Positions 1-8,183 are shown, counted from the stretch's first letter. The stretch: 14,854 bases of DNA from Roseivirga sp. UBA7431 (GCA_002477595.1 DLQN01000024.1:1-14854), one strand, 5' to 3'. The notes: a model not told the origin generated them from the sequence alone. Made by a program: numbers and translations.

Positions 1-526
1 TCATTTTGGTAAAGAAGCCGGTCAAGAGTATGTAAGGGGTACAAGAACCGCCATTGGCAACAAGCTACCAATGATTGGGCCTTATGGCGTAAACTATGAT
101 GGTTATCCTAGTGATGTGTATTACAAAGGTGGTAATATGCTCAATACCCTTCGAACACTGACAAACGATGATGAGAAGTGGCGTGGCATGCTAAGAACAT
201 TAGGCGAAGTATTCTATCATAAAACAGTGAATTCCGCTGAATTCGAGGCACAGATAGCGGAATCCTTAGAAATGAACCTTGAGGCTACCTTCGATCAGTT
301 TTTAAGAGACAGGCGCTTACCAACATTCGAGTATTACTTTAAAGACGGTACCCTCATGTATAGATGGATCAACGCCATAGATACTTTCGACATGCCATTG
401 GATGTCGTAATCAACGGGAAAAAGAGCAGGCTATCTCCTACAACCCGTTGGGGAAGATTGGCTACAGAAGGAAATGAGTTATCCATTGATGAAAACTTCT
501 ATATCGGAGTACTGAAAAGTAGGTAA
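1..526 (+). CDS. M1 family metallopeptidase (aminopeptidase), C-terminal part only
   Basis: This is the 3' end of a gene that begins left of the window. The open frame runs from base 2 with no stop until TAA at 524-526, giving about 174 codons. The segment around bases 110-160 encodes VYYKGGNMLNTLR. It matches the stretch after the zinc site in M1 (gluzincin) aminopeptidases, where the tyrosine before K-G stabilises the transition state. The Zn-binding HExxH and the GAMEN motif would lie upstream and are not visible. The rest is the helical C-terminal part followed by a short beta-rich tail. M1 enzymes remove N-terminal residues from peptides and in Bacteroidota are often exported, but the signal peptide cannot be checked here. 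The stop codon shares its last base with the start of the following glycosyltransferase gene, so the two are probably co-translated. Family assignment is good; substrate unknown. Confidence 0.8.
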   Translation, partial: HFGKEAGQEYVRGTRTAIGNKLPMIGPYGVNYDGYPSDVYYKGGNMLNTLRTLTNDDEKWRGMLRTLGEVFYHKTVNSAEFEAQIAESLEMNLEATFDQFLRDRRLPTFEYYFKDGTLMYRWINAIDTFDMPLDVVINGKKSRLSPTTRWGRLATEGNELSIDENFYIGVLKSR

Positions 527-1527
527 TGACTCCAAAGGTCAGCATCATTATGCCAGTCAAAAATGTAGCAGAATACATTGAAGACTGCATTCATTCTATT
601 CGAAGCCAATCCTTCACAGATTGGGAATTAATCATTGTTAACGATCATTCTACCGATGCAACTCAAAGTCTCTTAGATAGTTTTGCTTTAGCAGATAAAA
701 GAATTCAAGTCCATTCAAATCAAGGAATAGGTATTATCCCTGCGCTTCAACTAGCCTTTAGTCTCGCTAAAGGTGCATTCATTACGCGTTTCGATGGGGA
801 TGATATAATGCCAGACAATCGATTGGCCCTTATCGTTAAAGCCCTAGCGTCATCAACGGAAAAAACTATTGTTACGGGTAAAGTCAAATACTTCAGTGAT
901 CAACCTATTTCAAAAGGTTATCAAGCCTATGAAGCGTGGCTCAACGAACGCATCGATCAAAAGGATCATTGGCAATGGGCTTATAGAGAATGTGTGATTG
1001 CCTCTCCCAACTGGATAATGAGGAGAAATGAGCTTTCAGCAATAGGTGGTTTTAATGACTTGACATACCCTGAGGACTATGACTTAGTTTTAAGATGGAA
1101 TCAACATGGCTTTACTGTACAAGGGCTTGATCAAATCACCCTATATTGGAGAGAACACCCGGCCAGAACCTCTCGCAATTCAGACCACTACAACCAAGAA
1201 CACTTCTTTCGTTTGAAGGTACAGCACTTTGTTAGGCATGAGCTAGGCGATTCCGCGCTCGTACTCTGGGGAACAGACACCAAGGCTAAACTAACTGCAA
1301 GCATACTCACTAAACTTGGAACAGACTTCACATGGATGGGCTTAGTTGAAGAAGACAATTCAAAAGAAATATTCAATCATCCAGTTTCGAGCTATAAGGC
1401 TATTGAAAATTTTCAAAGACCAAAACTCTTGATAGCAGTGTATCCACCTGAAAATCAGAGGGTATTACTTGAAAACTACCTCCGCTCGCTCGACTTACTG
1501 ATGGGAAAGCATTACTGGTATTTATAA
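526..1527 (+). CDS. Glycosyltransferase family 2 with extra C-terminal domain
   Basis: The 333-residue protein begins with a GT-A fold typical of family 2: VSIIMPVKN at residues 5-13, VNDHSTD at 38-44, and the metal/nucleotide-sugar-binding DxD element FDGDD at 89-93. A YPEDYDLVLRW segment at 181-191 contains the acidic pair (E183, D184) where the catalytic base of inverting GT2 enzymes sits. No transmembrane helix is evident. Residues from about 244 to the end form a second region starting VLWGTDTKAK. It resembles the small Rossmann-like modules found after some GT2 domains, although its glycine pattern is weak. The likely role is transfer of a sugar from a nucleotide sugar to a cell-surface glycan or lipid; donor and acceptor cannot be read from the sequence. 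The ATG overlaps the upstream peptidase stop (TAATG), which indicates translational coupling. Confidence 0.85.
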   Translation: MTPKVSIIMPVKNVAEYIEDCIHSIRSQSFTDWELIIVNDHSTDATQSLLDSFALADKRIQVHSNQGIGIIPALQLAFSLAKGAFITRFDGDDIMPDNRLALIVKALASSTEKTIVTGKVKYFSDQPISKGYQAYEAWLNERIDQKDHWQWAYRECVIASPNWIMRRNELSAIGGFNDLTYPEDYDLVLRWNQHGFTVQGLDQITLYWREHPARTSRNSDHYNQEHFFRLKVQHFVRHELGDSALVLWGTDTKAKLTASILTKLGTDFTWMGLVEEDNSKEIFNHPVSSYKAIENFQRPKLLIAVYPPENQRVLLENYLRSLDLLMGKHYWYL

Positions 1528-1537
1528 GATAATTTCC

Positions 1538-1545
1538 TACCTTTG
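1538..1545 (+). promoter_or_regulatory. Bacteroidota-type -7 promoter element before prs
   Basis: TACCTTTG matches the TAnnTTTG -7 box recognised by the primary sigma factor of Bacteroidota. It starts 11 bases after the glycosyltransferase stop, and its last base lies 20 bases before the GTG of prs, which would give a leader of roughly 14 bases. No clear TTG -33 element is visible at the expected distance. It would drive prs and rplY. Confidence 0.55.
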
Positions 1546-1564
1546 CAGCTCAATTTTTAGTGCT

Positions 1565-2503
1565 GTGAAAAACAAATCTCAGGTCAACAAATTATTTGCT
1601 GGAAACGGATCATTCGATCTCGGTAAGAAAATAGCTGAATTCTATGGTCAAAGCCTGGGTGCCATCGAGTTACAAAAATTCAGTGATGGTGAAATGGCTC
1701 CTTATTACAATGAGTCAATTCGTGGTGCAAATGTGTTTTTGATTCAATCTACTATGGCGCCAAGTGACAACTTGGTTGAGTTATGTCTGATGATTGATGC
1801 TGCCAAGCGCGCCAGCGCTTACAAAGCCATTGCGGTAATACCCTATTTTGGCTATGCCCGCCAAGACAGAAAAGACAAACCAAGAATAGCCATTGGAGCG
1901 AAAATGGTGGCTAATATTTTGACAGCTGTAGGTGCTGATAGAATCATGACTTTAGACTTGCACGCAGGTCAGATACAGGGTTTCTTCGATATTCCTGTAG
2001 ATCACTTAAATGGCTCTGCCCTTTTCGTTCCCTACTTAAGAAGTCTTAACCTTGATAACTTACTTTTTGCCTCTCCCGATGTTGGAGGTGTAAAAAGAAC
2101 AAGATCATTTGCTCAGCATTTCAACTCAGAAATGGTTGTTATTGACAAGCAAAGAAAAAAGGCTAATGAGGTTGCTGAGATGACAATCATCGGTAATGTC
2201 GAGGGCAAAAACGTAGTGCTTGTAGATGACCTAGTCGACACTGGCGGTACACTCTGCAAAGCGGCTAAAATTATTATGGAACAAGGCGCCAAGTCTGTAA
2301 GAGCGGTGTGTACTCACCCGGTACTTTCAGGAAATGCCTATGAAAACATTAACAATTCCGTGCTTGACGAATTAGTTGTCAGTGACTCTATTCCATTGCA
2401 ACAGCAATCGGATAAAATTAGAGTCTTAACCGTGGCTGAGCTTTTTGCCAAAGCCATCGACAATGTGACGTCAGACGGTTCAATAAGTCAATTATTTATT
2501 TAA
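1565..2503 (+). CDS. prs: Ribose-phosphate pyrophosphokinase (PRPP synthetase)
   Basis: The enzyme makes 5-phosphoribosyl 1-diphosphate from ribose 5-phosphate and ATP, feeding purine, pyrimidine, NAD, histidine and tryptophan synthesis in the cytosol. At 312 residues it has the usual class I length. Visible motifs are the FSDGE region at 39-43, the ATP/flexible-loop segment PYFGYARQDRKDK at 93-105, the conserved DLHAGQIQGFF at 131-141 (His133), and the PRPP-binding loop DDLVDTGGT at 221-229. The start is GTG. There is no in-frame ATG between the preceding gene's stop and the conserved KLFAGN region, and a -7 box sits just upstream. rplY follows after only 12 bases, so the two share a transcript ending at the terminator at 3174-3207. 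Confidence 0.96.
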   Translation: MKNKSQVNKLFAGNGSFDLGKKIAEFYGQSLGAIELQKFSDGEMAPYYNESIRGANVFLIQSTMAPSDNLVELCLMIDAAKRASAYKAIAVIPYFGYARQDRKDKPRIAIGAKMVANILTAVGADRIMTLDLHAGQIQGFFDIPVDHLNGSALFVPYLRSLNLDNLLFASPDVGGVKRTRSFAQHFNSEMVVIDKQRKKANEVAEMTIIGNVEGKNVVLVDDLVDTGGTLCKAAKIIMEQGAKSVRAVCTHPVLSGNAYENINNSVLDELVVSDSIPLQQQSDKIRVLTVAELFAKAIDNVTSDGSISQLFI

Positions 2504-2515
2504 TACATATATATC

Positions 2516-3151
2516 ATGAGAGAAGTAGAGGTTATAGGGTTTAAAAGAGCAAATCTCGGTAGAGCAGAAGCTAATAAGCTTCGTGCAGAAGGACACGTTC
2601 CTGGCGTATTGTATGGTGGAGACGATTTGGTGCAATTTTATGCACCAGCAATTCAATTCCGTCCTGTATTATATACACCAGATGCATGTTTCGTTAACAT
2701 CAACATCGAAGGCACAATTTACCGTGCTATCGTTCAGGAGTCGCAGTGGCACCCAGTAAGTGATGTGTTGCTACACGTTGACTTAATGGAGTTAACAAAA
2801 GGTAAGAAAGTAAAAATGGACATCCCTGTATTAACTACTGGTATAGCACCAGGTGTTGCGAATGGTGGTTCATTAGTACTTAAGAATCCAAAATTGAAAG
2901 TATTGGCATTGCCTAAAGACATGCCTGAGTCTATCACTATTGATATCTCAGAATTGAAAATGGGTAAGTCTATCAAGGTTGGAACTATTGAAACTAAAGA
3001 CTTTGAAATTTTAACTAGCCCAATCGTAACGGTTGTAACAGTTGCTATTCCACGTGCCCTTAGAGGTAAGACGGAAGAGGAGCTTGAGGCTGAAGAAGCA
3101 GAAGCAGCAGAAGCAGCAGAAGCGGGCGAAACACCAGCAGCAGCTGAATAA
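2516..3151 (+). CDS. rplY: 50S ribosomal protein L25 / general stress protein Ctc
   Basis: The 211-residue protein is the long (TL5/Ctc) form of L25, which binds 5S rRNA in the large ribosomal subunit. Residues 1 to about 95 form the L25 beta-barrel; the beginning ([19 protein letters not shown], then HVPGVLYGG) is characteristic. Residues from about 96 to 185 are the Ctc C-terminal domain. The end is a low-complexity acidic Glu/Ala tail after the arginine at about residue 182, encoded partly by a GAAGCAGCA tandem repeat. Such Glu/Ala-rich tails are common in Bacteroidota L25. The gene lies 12 bases after prs and is closed by a strong terminator. The prs-L25-pth order recurs in many bacteria, which supports the call. 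Confidence 0.95.
   Translation: MREVEVIGFKRANLGRAEANKLRAEGHVPGVLYGGDDLVQFYAPAIQFRPVLYTPDACFVNINIEGTIYRAIVQESQWHPVSDVLLHVDLMELTKGKKVKMDIPVLTTGIAPGVANGGSLVLKNPKLKVLALPKDMPESITIDISELKMGKSIKVGTIETKDFEILTSPIVTVVTVAIPRALRGKTEEELEAEEAEAAEAAEAGETPAAAE
3095..3124 (+). repeat. In-frame GAAGCAGCA tandem repeat in the L25 tail
   Basis: GAAGCA is followed by two exact copies of GAAGCAGCA and then GAAGCG, encoding [10 protein letters not shown]. The repeat is a multiple of three, so copy-number changes would keep the reading frame and only lengthen or shorten the acidic tail. Confidence 0.7.
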
Positions 3152-3173
3152 GCAGTTTAAGATTAGAATATTC

Positions 3174-3207
3174 AAAATCCTGTTCTTCACTGAACAGGAT
3201 TTTTTTT
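3174..3207 (+). terminator. Strong intrinsic terminator after rplY
   Basis: A perfect 12-bp stem (left arm 3174-3185, right arm 3192-3203, core ATCCTGTTC/GAACAGGAT) encloses a six-base loop TTCACT and runs into eight T residues at 3200-3207. This is a textbook Rho-independent terminator. It lies only 11 bases before the pth start codon, which makes it unusual (see findings). Confidence 0.9.
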
Positions 3208-3218
3208 ATTTTCAACCC

Positions 3219-3779
3219 ATGAAGTATCTATTAGTTGGTTTAGGAAATATTGGACCCGAGTACGAATTGACTCGGCACAACATTGGTTTCTTAACCCTTG
3301 ACCGGTTAGCGGATAAAAAAGGTGCCAAATTCGAAATGGATCGGCTCGCCTACCATGCTGACTTTAAATTCAAGGGACGTGCTATCCATATGATCAAGCC
3401 TACCACTTACATGAACCTAAGTGGCAAAGCAATGAAATATTGGATGCAAGAACTCAAAATCCCAAAAGAGAACGTACTCGTAATTGTGGATGACCTTGCC
3501 CTACCCTTCGCCAAACTGAGAATGCGTGCTAAAGGCTCTAGCGCTGGGCATAACGGATTAAAGAACATCGAAGAACTGATTGGTGGTCAAGATTACCCGA
3601 GACTGAAGTTCGGAGTTGGCGATGACTTCCCAAAAGGACGACAAGTAGATTATGTCCTCAGCAACTTCACCAAACAAGAATTCGAGGAACTCCCCTTTGC
3701 CATGGACAAAGCCATAGATATGGCACTTGCTTTCTGTAGTATTGGCATCTCACGTGCGATGACACAATTCAACGACTAA
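3219..3779 (+). CDS. pth: Peptidyl-tRNA hydrolase
   Basis: The enzyme releases tRNA from peptidyl-tRNAs that drop off the ribosome, an essential recycling step. At 186 residues it is of normal bacterial Pth length. All catalytic and binding residues known from the E. coli enzyme are present: Asn10 (GLGN), His20 (TRHN, the catalytic base), Asn66 (TYMNLSG), Asp91 (VDDLALP) and Asn112 (AGHNGLK). The ATG at 3219 gives the canonical start [10 protein letters not shown]. An in-frame upstream extension to 3042 exists but overlaps the L25 tail and the terminator, so it is not the real start. The stop is three bases before the next gene. The terminator immediately upstream means expression depends on read-through or on a promoter I cannot identify. 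Confidence 0.96.
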   Translation: MKYLLVGLGNIGPEYELTRHNIGFLTLDRLADKKGAKFEMDRLAYHADFKFKGRAIHMIKPTTYMNLSGKAMKYWMQELKIPKENVLVIVDDLALPFAKLRMRAKGSSAGHNGLKNIEELIGGQDYPRLKFGVGDDFPKGRQVDYVLSNFTKQEFEELPFAMDKAIDMALAFCSIGISRAMTQFND

Positions 3780-3782
3780 GGA

Positions 3783-4067
3783 ATGAAACAGATCAACTTA
3801 GGCATACAAGTAGTACCCATCCTGAATGCAGATGAATGCTATCCAATAATTGACGCCTGCATCGAATTGATCCAAGCCTCTGGTATTAAATACCAAGTCA
3901 CACCATTCGAGACTGTGCTAGAGGGACCTTATACAGATATCATGGCATTAGTATATCAGATTTGCCGAAAGGCGAATGACCTTAGTCCCGAAACGGTCAT
4001 TAACATCCGAATGCACTCCAAGCGTGACGAAGATGTTTACGCAACTGATAAGACTGAGAAATTCTAA
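3783..4067 (+). CDS. Thiamine-binding protein, MTH1187/YkoF type (UPF0045)
   Basis: The 94-residue protein starts MKQINLGIQVVPI and contains YQVTPFETVLEGPY at about 38-51, the hallmark of the MTH1187/YkoF family. These proteins form small ferredoxin-like oligomers, and several members bind thiamine or pyrimidine precursors (family knowledge). It is cytosolic with no signal sequence. It follows pth by three bases and is presumably its co-transcribed partner. No thiamine gene or TPP riboswitch is visible nearby, so its role here is inferred from family only. Confidence 0.85.
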   Translation: MKQINLGIQVVPILNADECYPIIDACIELIQASGIKYQVTPFETVLEGPYTDIMALVYQICRKANDLSPETVINIRMHSKRDEDVYATDKTEKF

Positions 4068-4096
4068 AGTTTCTAATGCTATTCTGATTAGAAACT
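4068..4096. terminator. Bidirectional hairpin between convergent genes
   Basis: A perfect 10-bp inverted repeat, AGTTTCTAAT (4068-4077) and ATTAGAAACT (4087-4096), has a nine-base loop. It begins directly after the TAA of the thiamine-binding protein gene and lies 16 bases from the stop of the minus-strand hydrolase. Neither side has a long T tract, so it is a weaker terminator than that at 3174; it could serve both strands. Confidence 0.55.
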
Positions 4097-4112
4097 AAGC
4101 TTCCCCTATTAC

Positions 4113-5348
4113 TCAATTTGTAGCGTACACCCGAGAAAGCACTGCATTAAAGAGCACATTAGCTCCATTGACTACATCTTCATCCTTGGTATACTCTTCA
4201 ATGTTATGGCTAATTCCTCGAACACTTGGAACGAAAATCATTGTTGAAGAACAACAAGCACTCATCATTTGGGCGTCATGACCAGCACCACTAGGCATTT
4301 GCTTACTACTTAAACCAAGATTTTCAGAAGCAGTCTGAACTAACTCAACCATGTCTGCAGGAAAATGAACGGGCTTGAAACGCACCAATACTTCTTTATT
4401 TAAGGTAAGTTCGGCAGTAGTCACTATATCATTAATGTAAGCATCAATTTCTGTTTGGGCTTGAGAAAGCGCTTCATCATCTGGGCTTCGCAGGTCTAAA
4501 GAAAAGGTGGCCTTCTTTGGTATGATGTTGATCGTATTAGGCTCGTAAGCAATAGCACCTACTGTTGTCAGGACTGGATTTGCCTGCTTCCGAGAGTAGT
4601 CACCAATGTAGTCGATAATTTTGGCAGAGGCATAGCCAGCATCTTTACGATAAATGTTCGGAGTAGTTCCCGCATGATTGGCTTCCCCTTCAATGGCATA
4701 GCGCGTCCAGTGAATTCCTTGCACCATTTCAACTACGCCAATATCAACAGACTCTTTCTCCAAAACTGGCCCCTGCTCGATATGAAGTTCTAAAAAACTA
4801 TCAAAAGGGATTGAGCCAAGCTTCATTTCTCCATTATACCCAATGGCCTTTAACCGTGATCTAACAGTATCGTCAGGGTTATCATAAGCCACCGAATTTA
4901 GAATATCCTCTAATTTAGCTTGTCCACTATAAACGTGACTACCCATCATATCTGGTGCAAACCTTACACCTTCCTCATTGGTAAAGTTGACCAACACCAA
5001 TGGACGATCAGTCTCGGTATTTGCATCATTCAGGCTTTGAATTAACTCTAAACCTGCCAAAACTCCCAAAGCACCATCATAGCGACCACCTGCATAGACA
5101 GTATCTAAGTGCGAACCAAAAGCAACAGCAGGTAAGTCCTTTTTACCCTTTCTCATGCCAAACATATTACCCAACTGATCAATATGCACTTCAAGACCGA
5201 GATGGAGCATTTGTTCTTTGAGCAAGTCTCTGGCGAGCTTGTCTTCATCTGACAATGCAATACGCTCAACGCCTATCTCTCCAACCTTACCGATTTCGGC
5301 ATAGCGGGCAATATTTGCCAATAGGCGTTGATCGTTAATTTTCATCAT
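4113..5348 (-). CDS. M20-family Zn-dependent hydrolase (allantoate/N-carbamoyl-amino-acid amidohydrolase type)
   Basis: The 411-residue protein belongs to the hydantoinase/carbamoylase branch of peptidase family M20, whose members hydrolyse allantoate, N-carbamoyl amino acids or ureidopropionate. The bimetal site is readable: His80 (GSHLDTV), Asp91 (YDGALG), Glu125-Glu126 (NEEGVRF), His189 (LELHIEQGP) and His381 (SHNIEEY). GEANHAGTTP at 221-230 is the dimerisation-domain segment that contributes a substrate-binding His in this branch. It is cytosolic, with no signal peptide. Which amide it cleaves cannot be decided, and no purine- or pyrimidine-degradation genes are near. Its ATG overlaps the metG stop by one base, implying coupled translation. 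A second ATG follows directly (MMKIN), so the start could be one codon later. Confidence 0.88.
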   Translation of the reverse strand: MMKINDQRLLANIARYAEIGKVGEIGVERIALSDEDKLARDLLKEQMLHLGLEVHIDQLGNMFGMRKGKKDLPAVAFGSHLDTVYAGGRYDGALGVLAGLELIQSLNDANTETDRPLVLVNFTNEEGVRFAPDMMGSHVYSGQAKLEDILNSVAYDNPDDTVRSRLKAIGYNGEMKLGSIPFDSFLELHIEQGPVLEKESVDIGVVEMVQGIHWTRYAIEGEANHAGTTPNIYRKDAGYASAKIIDYIGDYSRKQANPVLTTVGAIAYEPNTINIIPKKATFSLDLRSPDDEALSQAQTEIDAYINDIVTTAELTLNKEVLVRFKPVHFPADMVELVQTASENLGLSSKQMPSGAGHDAQMMSACCSSTMIFVPSVRGISHNIEEYTKDEDVVNGANVLFNAVLSRVYATN

Positions 5349-7408
5349 TAGCTAATGACCGAACCAGGGTTTACTTTTTCATTTGGCTGAATCAATCGCA
5401 GGTTGCCTTGAGCATCTTCAGCCATTAAAATCATTCCTTGAGATTCCACACCCATCATTTTACGAGGAGCCAAATTGGCAATGATAGTCACTTGCTTTCC
5501 GATCATCTCTTCTGGATCGTATTGCTTAGCGATACCACTTAGAATGGTTCTTTTATCGACACCTGTGTCAACTAAGAATTGCAATAGCTTATTCGACTTT
5601 TCAACCTTCTTAGCTTCTATAATAGTACCTACCCTTAGGTCCAATTTCATAAAGTCGTCAAATACGATATCCTCTTTGAGAGGTGCTAATACGATCTCTT
5701 GGTTCTCCATTTCGTTTTGTTTCTTAGTATGCTCAAGTTTTGCGACTTGCTCTTCGATCATTTTATCTTCTATTTTTTCAAAAAGCAACGTTGCCTTTTC
5801 TAGTTGTTGACCCACCTCCAGTAGTTCGTCATTACCCGCATGCGACCAATCCAGCTGTTCCAGATTAAGTAGCTTTCTAAGCTTTTCAGCACTGAAAGGT
5901 ATAAATGGCTCTGCAACAATGGATAAGTTCGCCACTAGCTGCAAGGCAATATTCAATATGGTGCCAACACGTGCAGGGTCCGTTTTGATAAGCTTCCATG
6001 GCTCAGTATCTGCCAGGTATTTGTTACCCATTCTGGCCAATTCCATCATTTCAGCCAATCCTTCTCTAAATCTATATCGCTCAATAGACTCTCCTACTTT
6101 CTTGGACACCTGACCTAGCTGATCTAAAACGTCTTTATCGATATCAAAAATCTCCGCTCTTTCAGGAACCTTCCCTTCGAAATATTTGTGCGTCAAGACA
6201 ACCGCCCGATTCACAAAATTCCCAAGAATGGCTACTAATTCGTTGTTATTTCTGGCTTGAAAATCCTTCCAAGTAAAATCGTTATCCTTACTTTCAGGTG
6301 CATTAGAACAGAGCGCATAGCGCAACACGTCTTGCTTTTCAGGTAAATCCGTCAAATATTCATGCAGCCACACAGCCCAATTCCTTGAGGTAGAAATTTT
6401 ATCCCCCTCAAGATTTAAAAACTCGTTAGCCGGAACGTTATCGGGCAAGATATAATCGCCCATCGCCTTCAGGATAGCAGGGAAAATGATGCAATGAAAA
6501 ACGATATTATCTTTTCCAATGAAGTGCACCAGTTTGGTGTCATCTGATTTCCAATAAGGCTCCCAATCCTTTTCTTGACTTTCGGCCCACTCGCGGGTAG
6601 CAGAGACATAACCAATAGGCGCATCGAACCACACATAGAGCACTTTTCCATCAGCGCCTTCGATAGGTACTTTTATGCCCCAGTCGAGGTCACGTGTCAT
6701 AGCCCTTGGCTGTAAACCTCCATCAATCCACGACTTGCACTGACCCCAAACGTTTGGCTTCCAATCCTTTTTATGTCCATCAACAATCCATTTCTTTAGC
6801 CATTCCTCGTAATCCTGAAGTGGCAGATACCAATGTTTTGTCTCTTTCATGACAGGCGCATTTCCTGTCAAAGTAGATTTCGGGTTGATAAGGTCTGTTG
6901 AGTTCAACGAGGCACCACAATTCTCACATTGATCACCATAAGCGGCAGGATGATTACATCTTGGACACGTTCCAGTGATGTATCGATCGGCAAGGAATTG
7001 CTTTGCCTCATCATCATAATATTGCTCACTCGTTCTCTCTTCGAACAAACCCTTTTTATAAAGTTCTTTAAAGAACATTTGGGCAGTCTCGTGATGTACC
7101 TCATTAGATGTTCTTGAATAGATGTCAAAAGAGATACCCAACTGACTCATTGAGTCTTTGATCATACCGTGATACTTATCCACAATGGCTTGAGGTGTTG
7201 TACCCTCTTTTCTAGCACGCATGGTAATGGCCATGCCGTGCTCATCTGATGCGCATATAAATGCAACATCCTCACCCTTTGACCTTAAGTACCTGGCGTA
7301 AATATCTGCTGGAATATATACACCTGCCAAGTGACCGATGTGAATTGGCCCGTTGGCATATGGCAGTGCTGCAGTAACAGTATGCCTTTTGAAATCTCTC
7401 TGACTCAT
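5348..7408 (-). CDS. metG: Methionyl-tRNA synthetase with C-terminal tRNA-binding domain
   Basis: The enzyme charges tRNA-Met. Counted from the chosen ATG it has 686 residues. The Rossmann-fold motif HIGH is at 23-26. A four-cysteine zinc knuckle (C148, C151, C161, C164) lies in the connective region, and the KMSKS loop appears as KISTS at 337-341, as is usual for this MetRS type. The anticodon-binding helical domain follows, and the last hundred or so residues ([12 protein letters not shown] onward) form the EMAP/Trbp111-like tRNA-binding dimerisation domain. I chose the ATG at 7408 because the upstream in-frame alternative at 7432 is a TTG, and the TATCTTTG promoter box overlaps the codons between them. 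The gene heads an operon with the M20 hydrolase. Confidence 0.96.
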   Translation of the reverse strand: MSQRDFKRHTVTAALPYANGPIHIGHLAGVYIPADIYARYLRSKGEDVAFICASDEHGMAITMRARKEGTTPQAIVDKYHGMIKDSMSQLGISFDIYSRTSNEVHHETAQMFFKELYKKGLFEERTSEQYYDDEAKQFLADRYITGTCPRCNHPAAYGDQCENCGASLNSTDLINPKSTLTGNAPVMKETKHWYLPLQDYEEWLKKWIVDGHKKDWKPNVWGQCKSWIDGGLQPRAMTRDLDWGIKVPIEGADGKVLYVWFDAPIGYVSATREWAESQEKDWEPYWKSDDTKLVHFIGKDNIVFHCIIFPAILKAMGDYILPDNVPANEFLNLEGDKISTSRNWAVWLHEYLTDLPEKQDVLRYALCSNAPESKDNDFTWKDFQARNNNELVAILGNFVNRAVVLTHKYFEGKVPERAEIFDIDKDVLDQLGQVSKKVGESIERYRFREGLAEMMELARMGNKYLADTEPWKLIKTDPARVGTILNIALQLVANLSIVAEPFIPFSAEKLRKLLNLEQLDWSHAGNDELLEVGQQLEKATLLFEKIEDKMIEEQVAKLEHTKKQNEMENQEIVLAPLKEDIVFDDFMKLDLRVGTIIEAKKVEKSNKLLQFLVDTGVDKRTILSGIAKQYDPEEMIGKQVTIIANLAPRKMMGVESQGMILMAEDAQGNLRLIQPNEKVNPGSVIS

Positions 7409-7414
7409 AGAAAA

Positions 7415-7422
7415 CAAAGATA
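7415..7422 (-). promoter_or_regulatory. -7 promoter element of metG
   Basis: On the minus strand this reads TATCTTTG, a perfect TAnnTTTG box. Only six bases separate it from the metG ATG at 7408, so transcription would begin at or a few bases before the start codon. That predicts a leaderless or nearly leaderless mRNA and argues against translation starting at the TTG further upstream. No convincing -33 TTG is visible. Confidence 0.55.
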
Positions 7423-7554
7423 GTTTCTTCAACCGTAGATGTCAGTATTTCGATCTGAGATTTTACTTCAAATGTTGAGGTTATTTAAAAGTCTATTGAT
7501 GTCAGCGACTTTGGATATGGCTGAAAGAAATTATCAAAACAATAATATCTTCTT

Positions 7555-7562
7555 TATCTTAG
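7555..7562 (+). promoter_or_regulatory. Possible -7 promoter element of the carbonic anhydrase gene
   Basis: TATCTTAG matches TAnnTTTG at all but one fixed base and ends 25 bases before the ATG at 7588. The 7409-7587 gap separates two divergent genes, so it must carry promoters for both. I see no other box this good on the plus strand. Confidence 0.3.
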
Positions 7563-7587
7563 CCTAGAAACTATCAATCCAAGATTC

Positions 7588-8160
7588 ATGACAGCAAAAG
7601 AAGCATTAAAACAACTCAAGGACGGCAATAAAAGATATGTAAAAGGCGAGCTAAAGCACCCTCATACTGATAATCAGAGAAGAGAAGAAGTCGCTGATTC
7701 ACAGCATCCTTTTGCAGTAATACTCAGTTGTGCTGATTCTCGTGTGGTACCTGAACTTTTATTTGACCAAGGTCTTGGAGATCTATTCGTAATTAGAGTA
7801 GCAGGTAATGTGGCAAAAGACAAGGTGTTCGGTAGCATAGAATATGCGGTTAAATTCCTTAATTCAAAGCTTATTGTTGTCCTTGGACATGAAAATTGTG
7901 GTGCGGTCAATGCTAGTTTAGGCGATGCCGATCCTGGTGGACATATCGGTTCAATCATTGATAGAATCAAACCTGCGGTTTATATGGCCAGAAGAATGGA
8001 GGGCGACTTACTGACTAATGCGATTAAGGTAAATGCCCAGATCGTGGGAGAAGAACTCAAAGAAACTAAGCCAATAATCTCAGATGCCGTCAAAAACGCT
8101 GGGGTTGAAGTATACTCCGCTTACTACAAACTCAGTACAGGAGAAGTGGAATTCTTATAA
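7588..8160 (+). CDS. Beta-class carbonic anhydrase
   Basis: The 190-residue enzyme interconverts CO2 and bicarbonate. The zinc and catalytic residues of beta-class enzymes are all present: CADSR at 48-52 (Cys48 ligand, Asp50-Arg52 dyad) and HENC at 101-104 (His101 and Cys104 ligands). The segment between them (DLFVIRVAGNV, then GSIEYAV) is also characteristic. No signal peptide is seen, so it is cytosolic, as would be needed to use imported bicarbonate. It converges on the sbtA-usp operon and shares a terminator hairpin with it. That places CO2/bicarbonate interconversion next to bicarbonate uptake, although the two are not in one operon. Family assignment is very secure; physiological pairing with SbtA is inference. 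Confidence 0.95.
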   Translation: MTAKEALKQLKDGNKRYVKGELKHPHTDNQRREEVADSQHPFAVILSCADSRVVPELLFDQGLGDLFVIRVAGNVAKDKVFGSIEYAVKFLNSKLIVVLGHENCGAVNASLGDADPGGHIGSIIDRIKPAVYMARRMEGDLLTNAIKVNAQIVGEELKETKPIISDAVKNAGVEVYSAYYKLSTGEVEFL

Positions 8161-8183
8161 TAAGAAATAACAGAAGGTACTAA

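Noticed and set aside
3042..3218. A long in-frame extension upstream of pth that would add 59 residues (rich in Lys and Gln).
   Set aside because: It is the L25 tail and the terminator read in another frame; the Lys/Gln pattern is a by-product of the GAAGCAGCA repeat. Canonical Pth begins at the ATG at 3219.
5000..5810. Plus-strand open frames (73 and 111 codons) inside the hydrolase and metG genes.
   Set aside because: Antisense shadows of well-conserved genes, with compositionally odd Ser/Phe-rich translations and no recognisable family.
7409..7432. TTG start giving metG eight more residues.
   Set aside because: The start is a weak codon, the extra residues are not typical of MetRS, and a TAnnTTTG box overlaps them.
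7438..7505. Direct repeat GATGTCAG at 7438-7445 and 7498-7505, exactly 60 bases apart, between metG and the carbonic anhydrase gene.
   Set aside because: An eight-base repeat within about 150 bases is expected by chance often enough, and neither copy has dyad symmetry.
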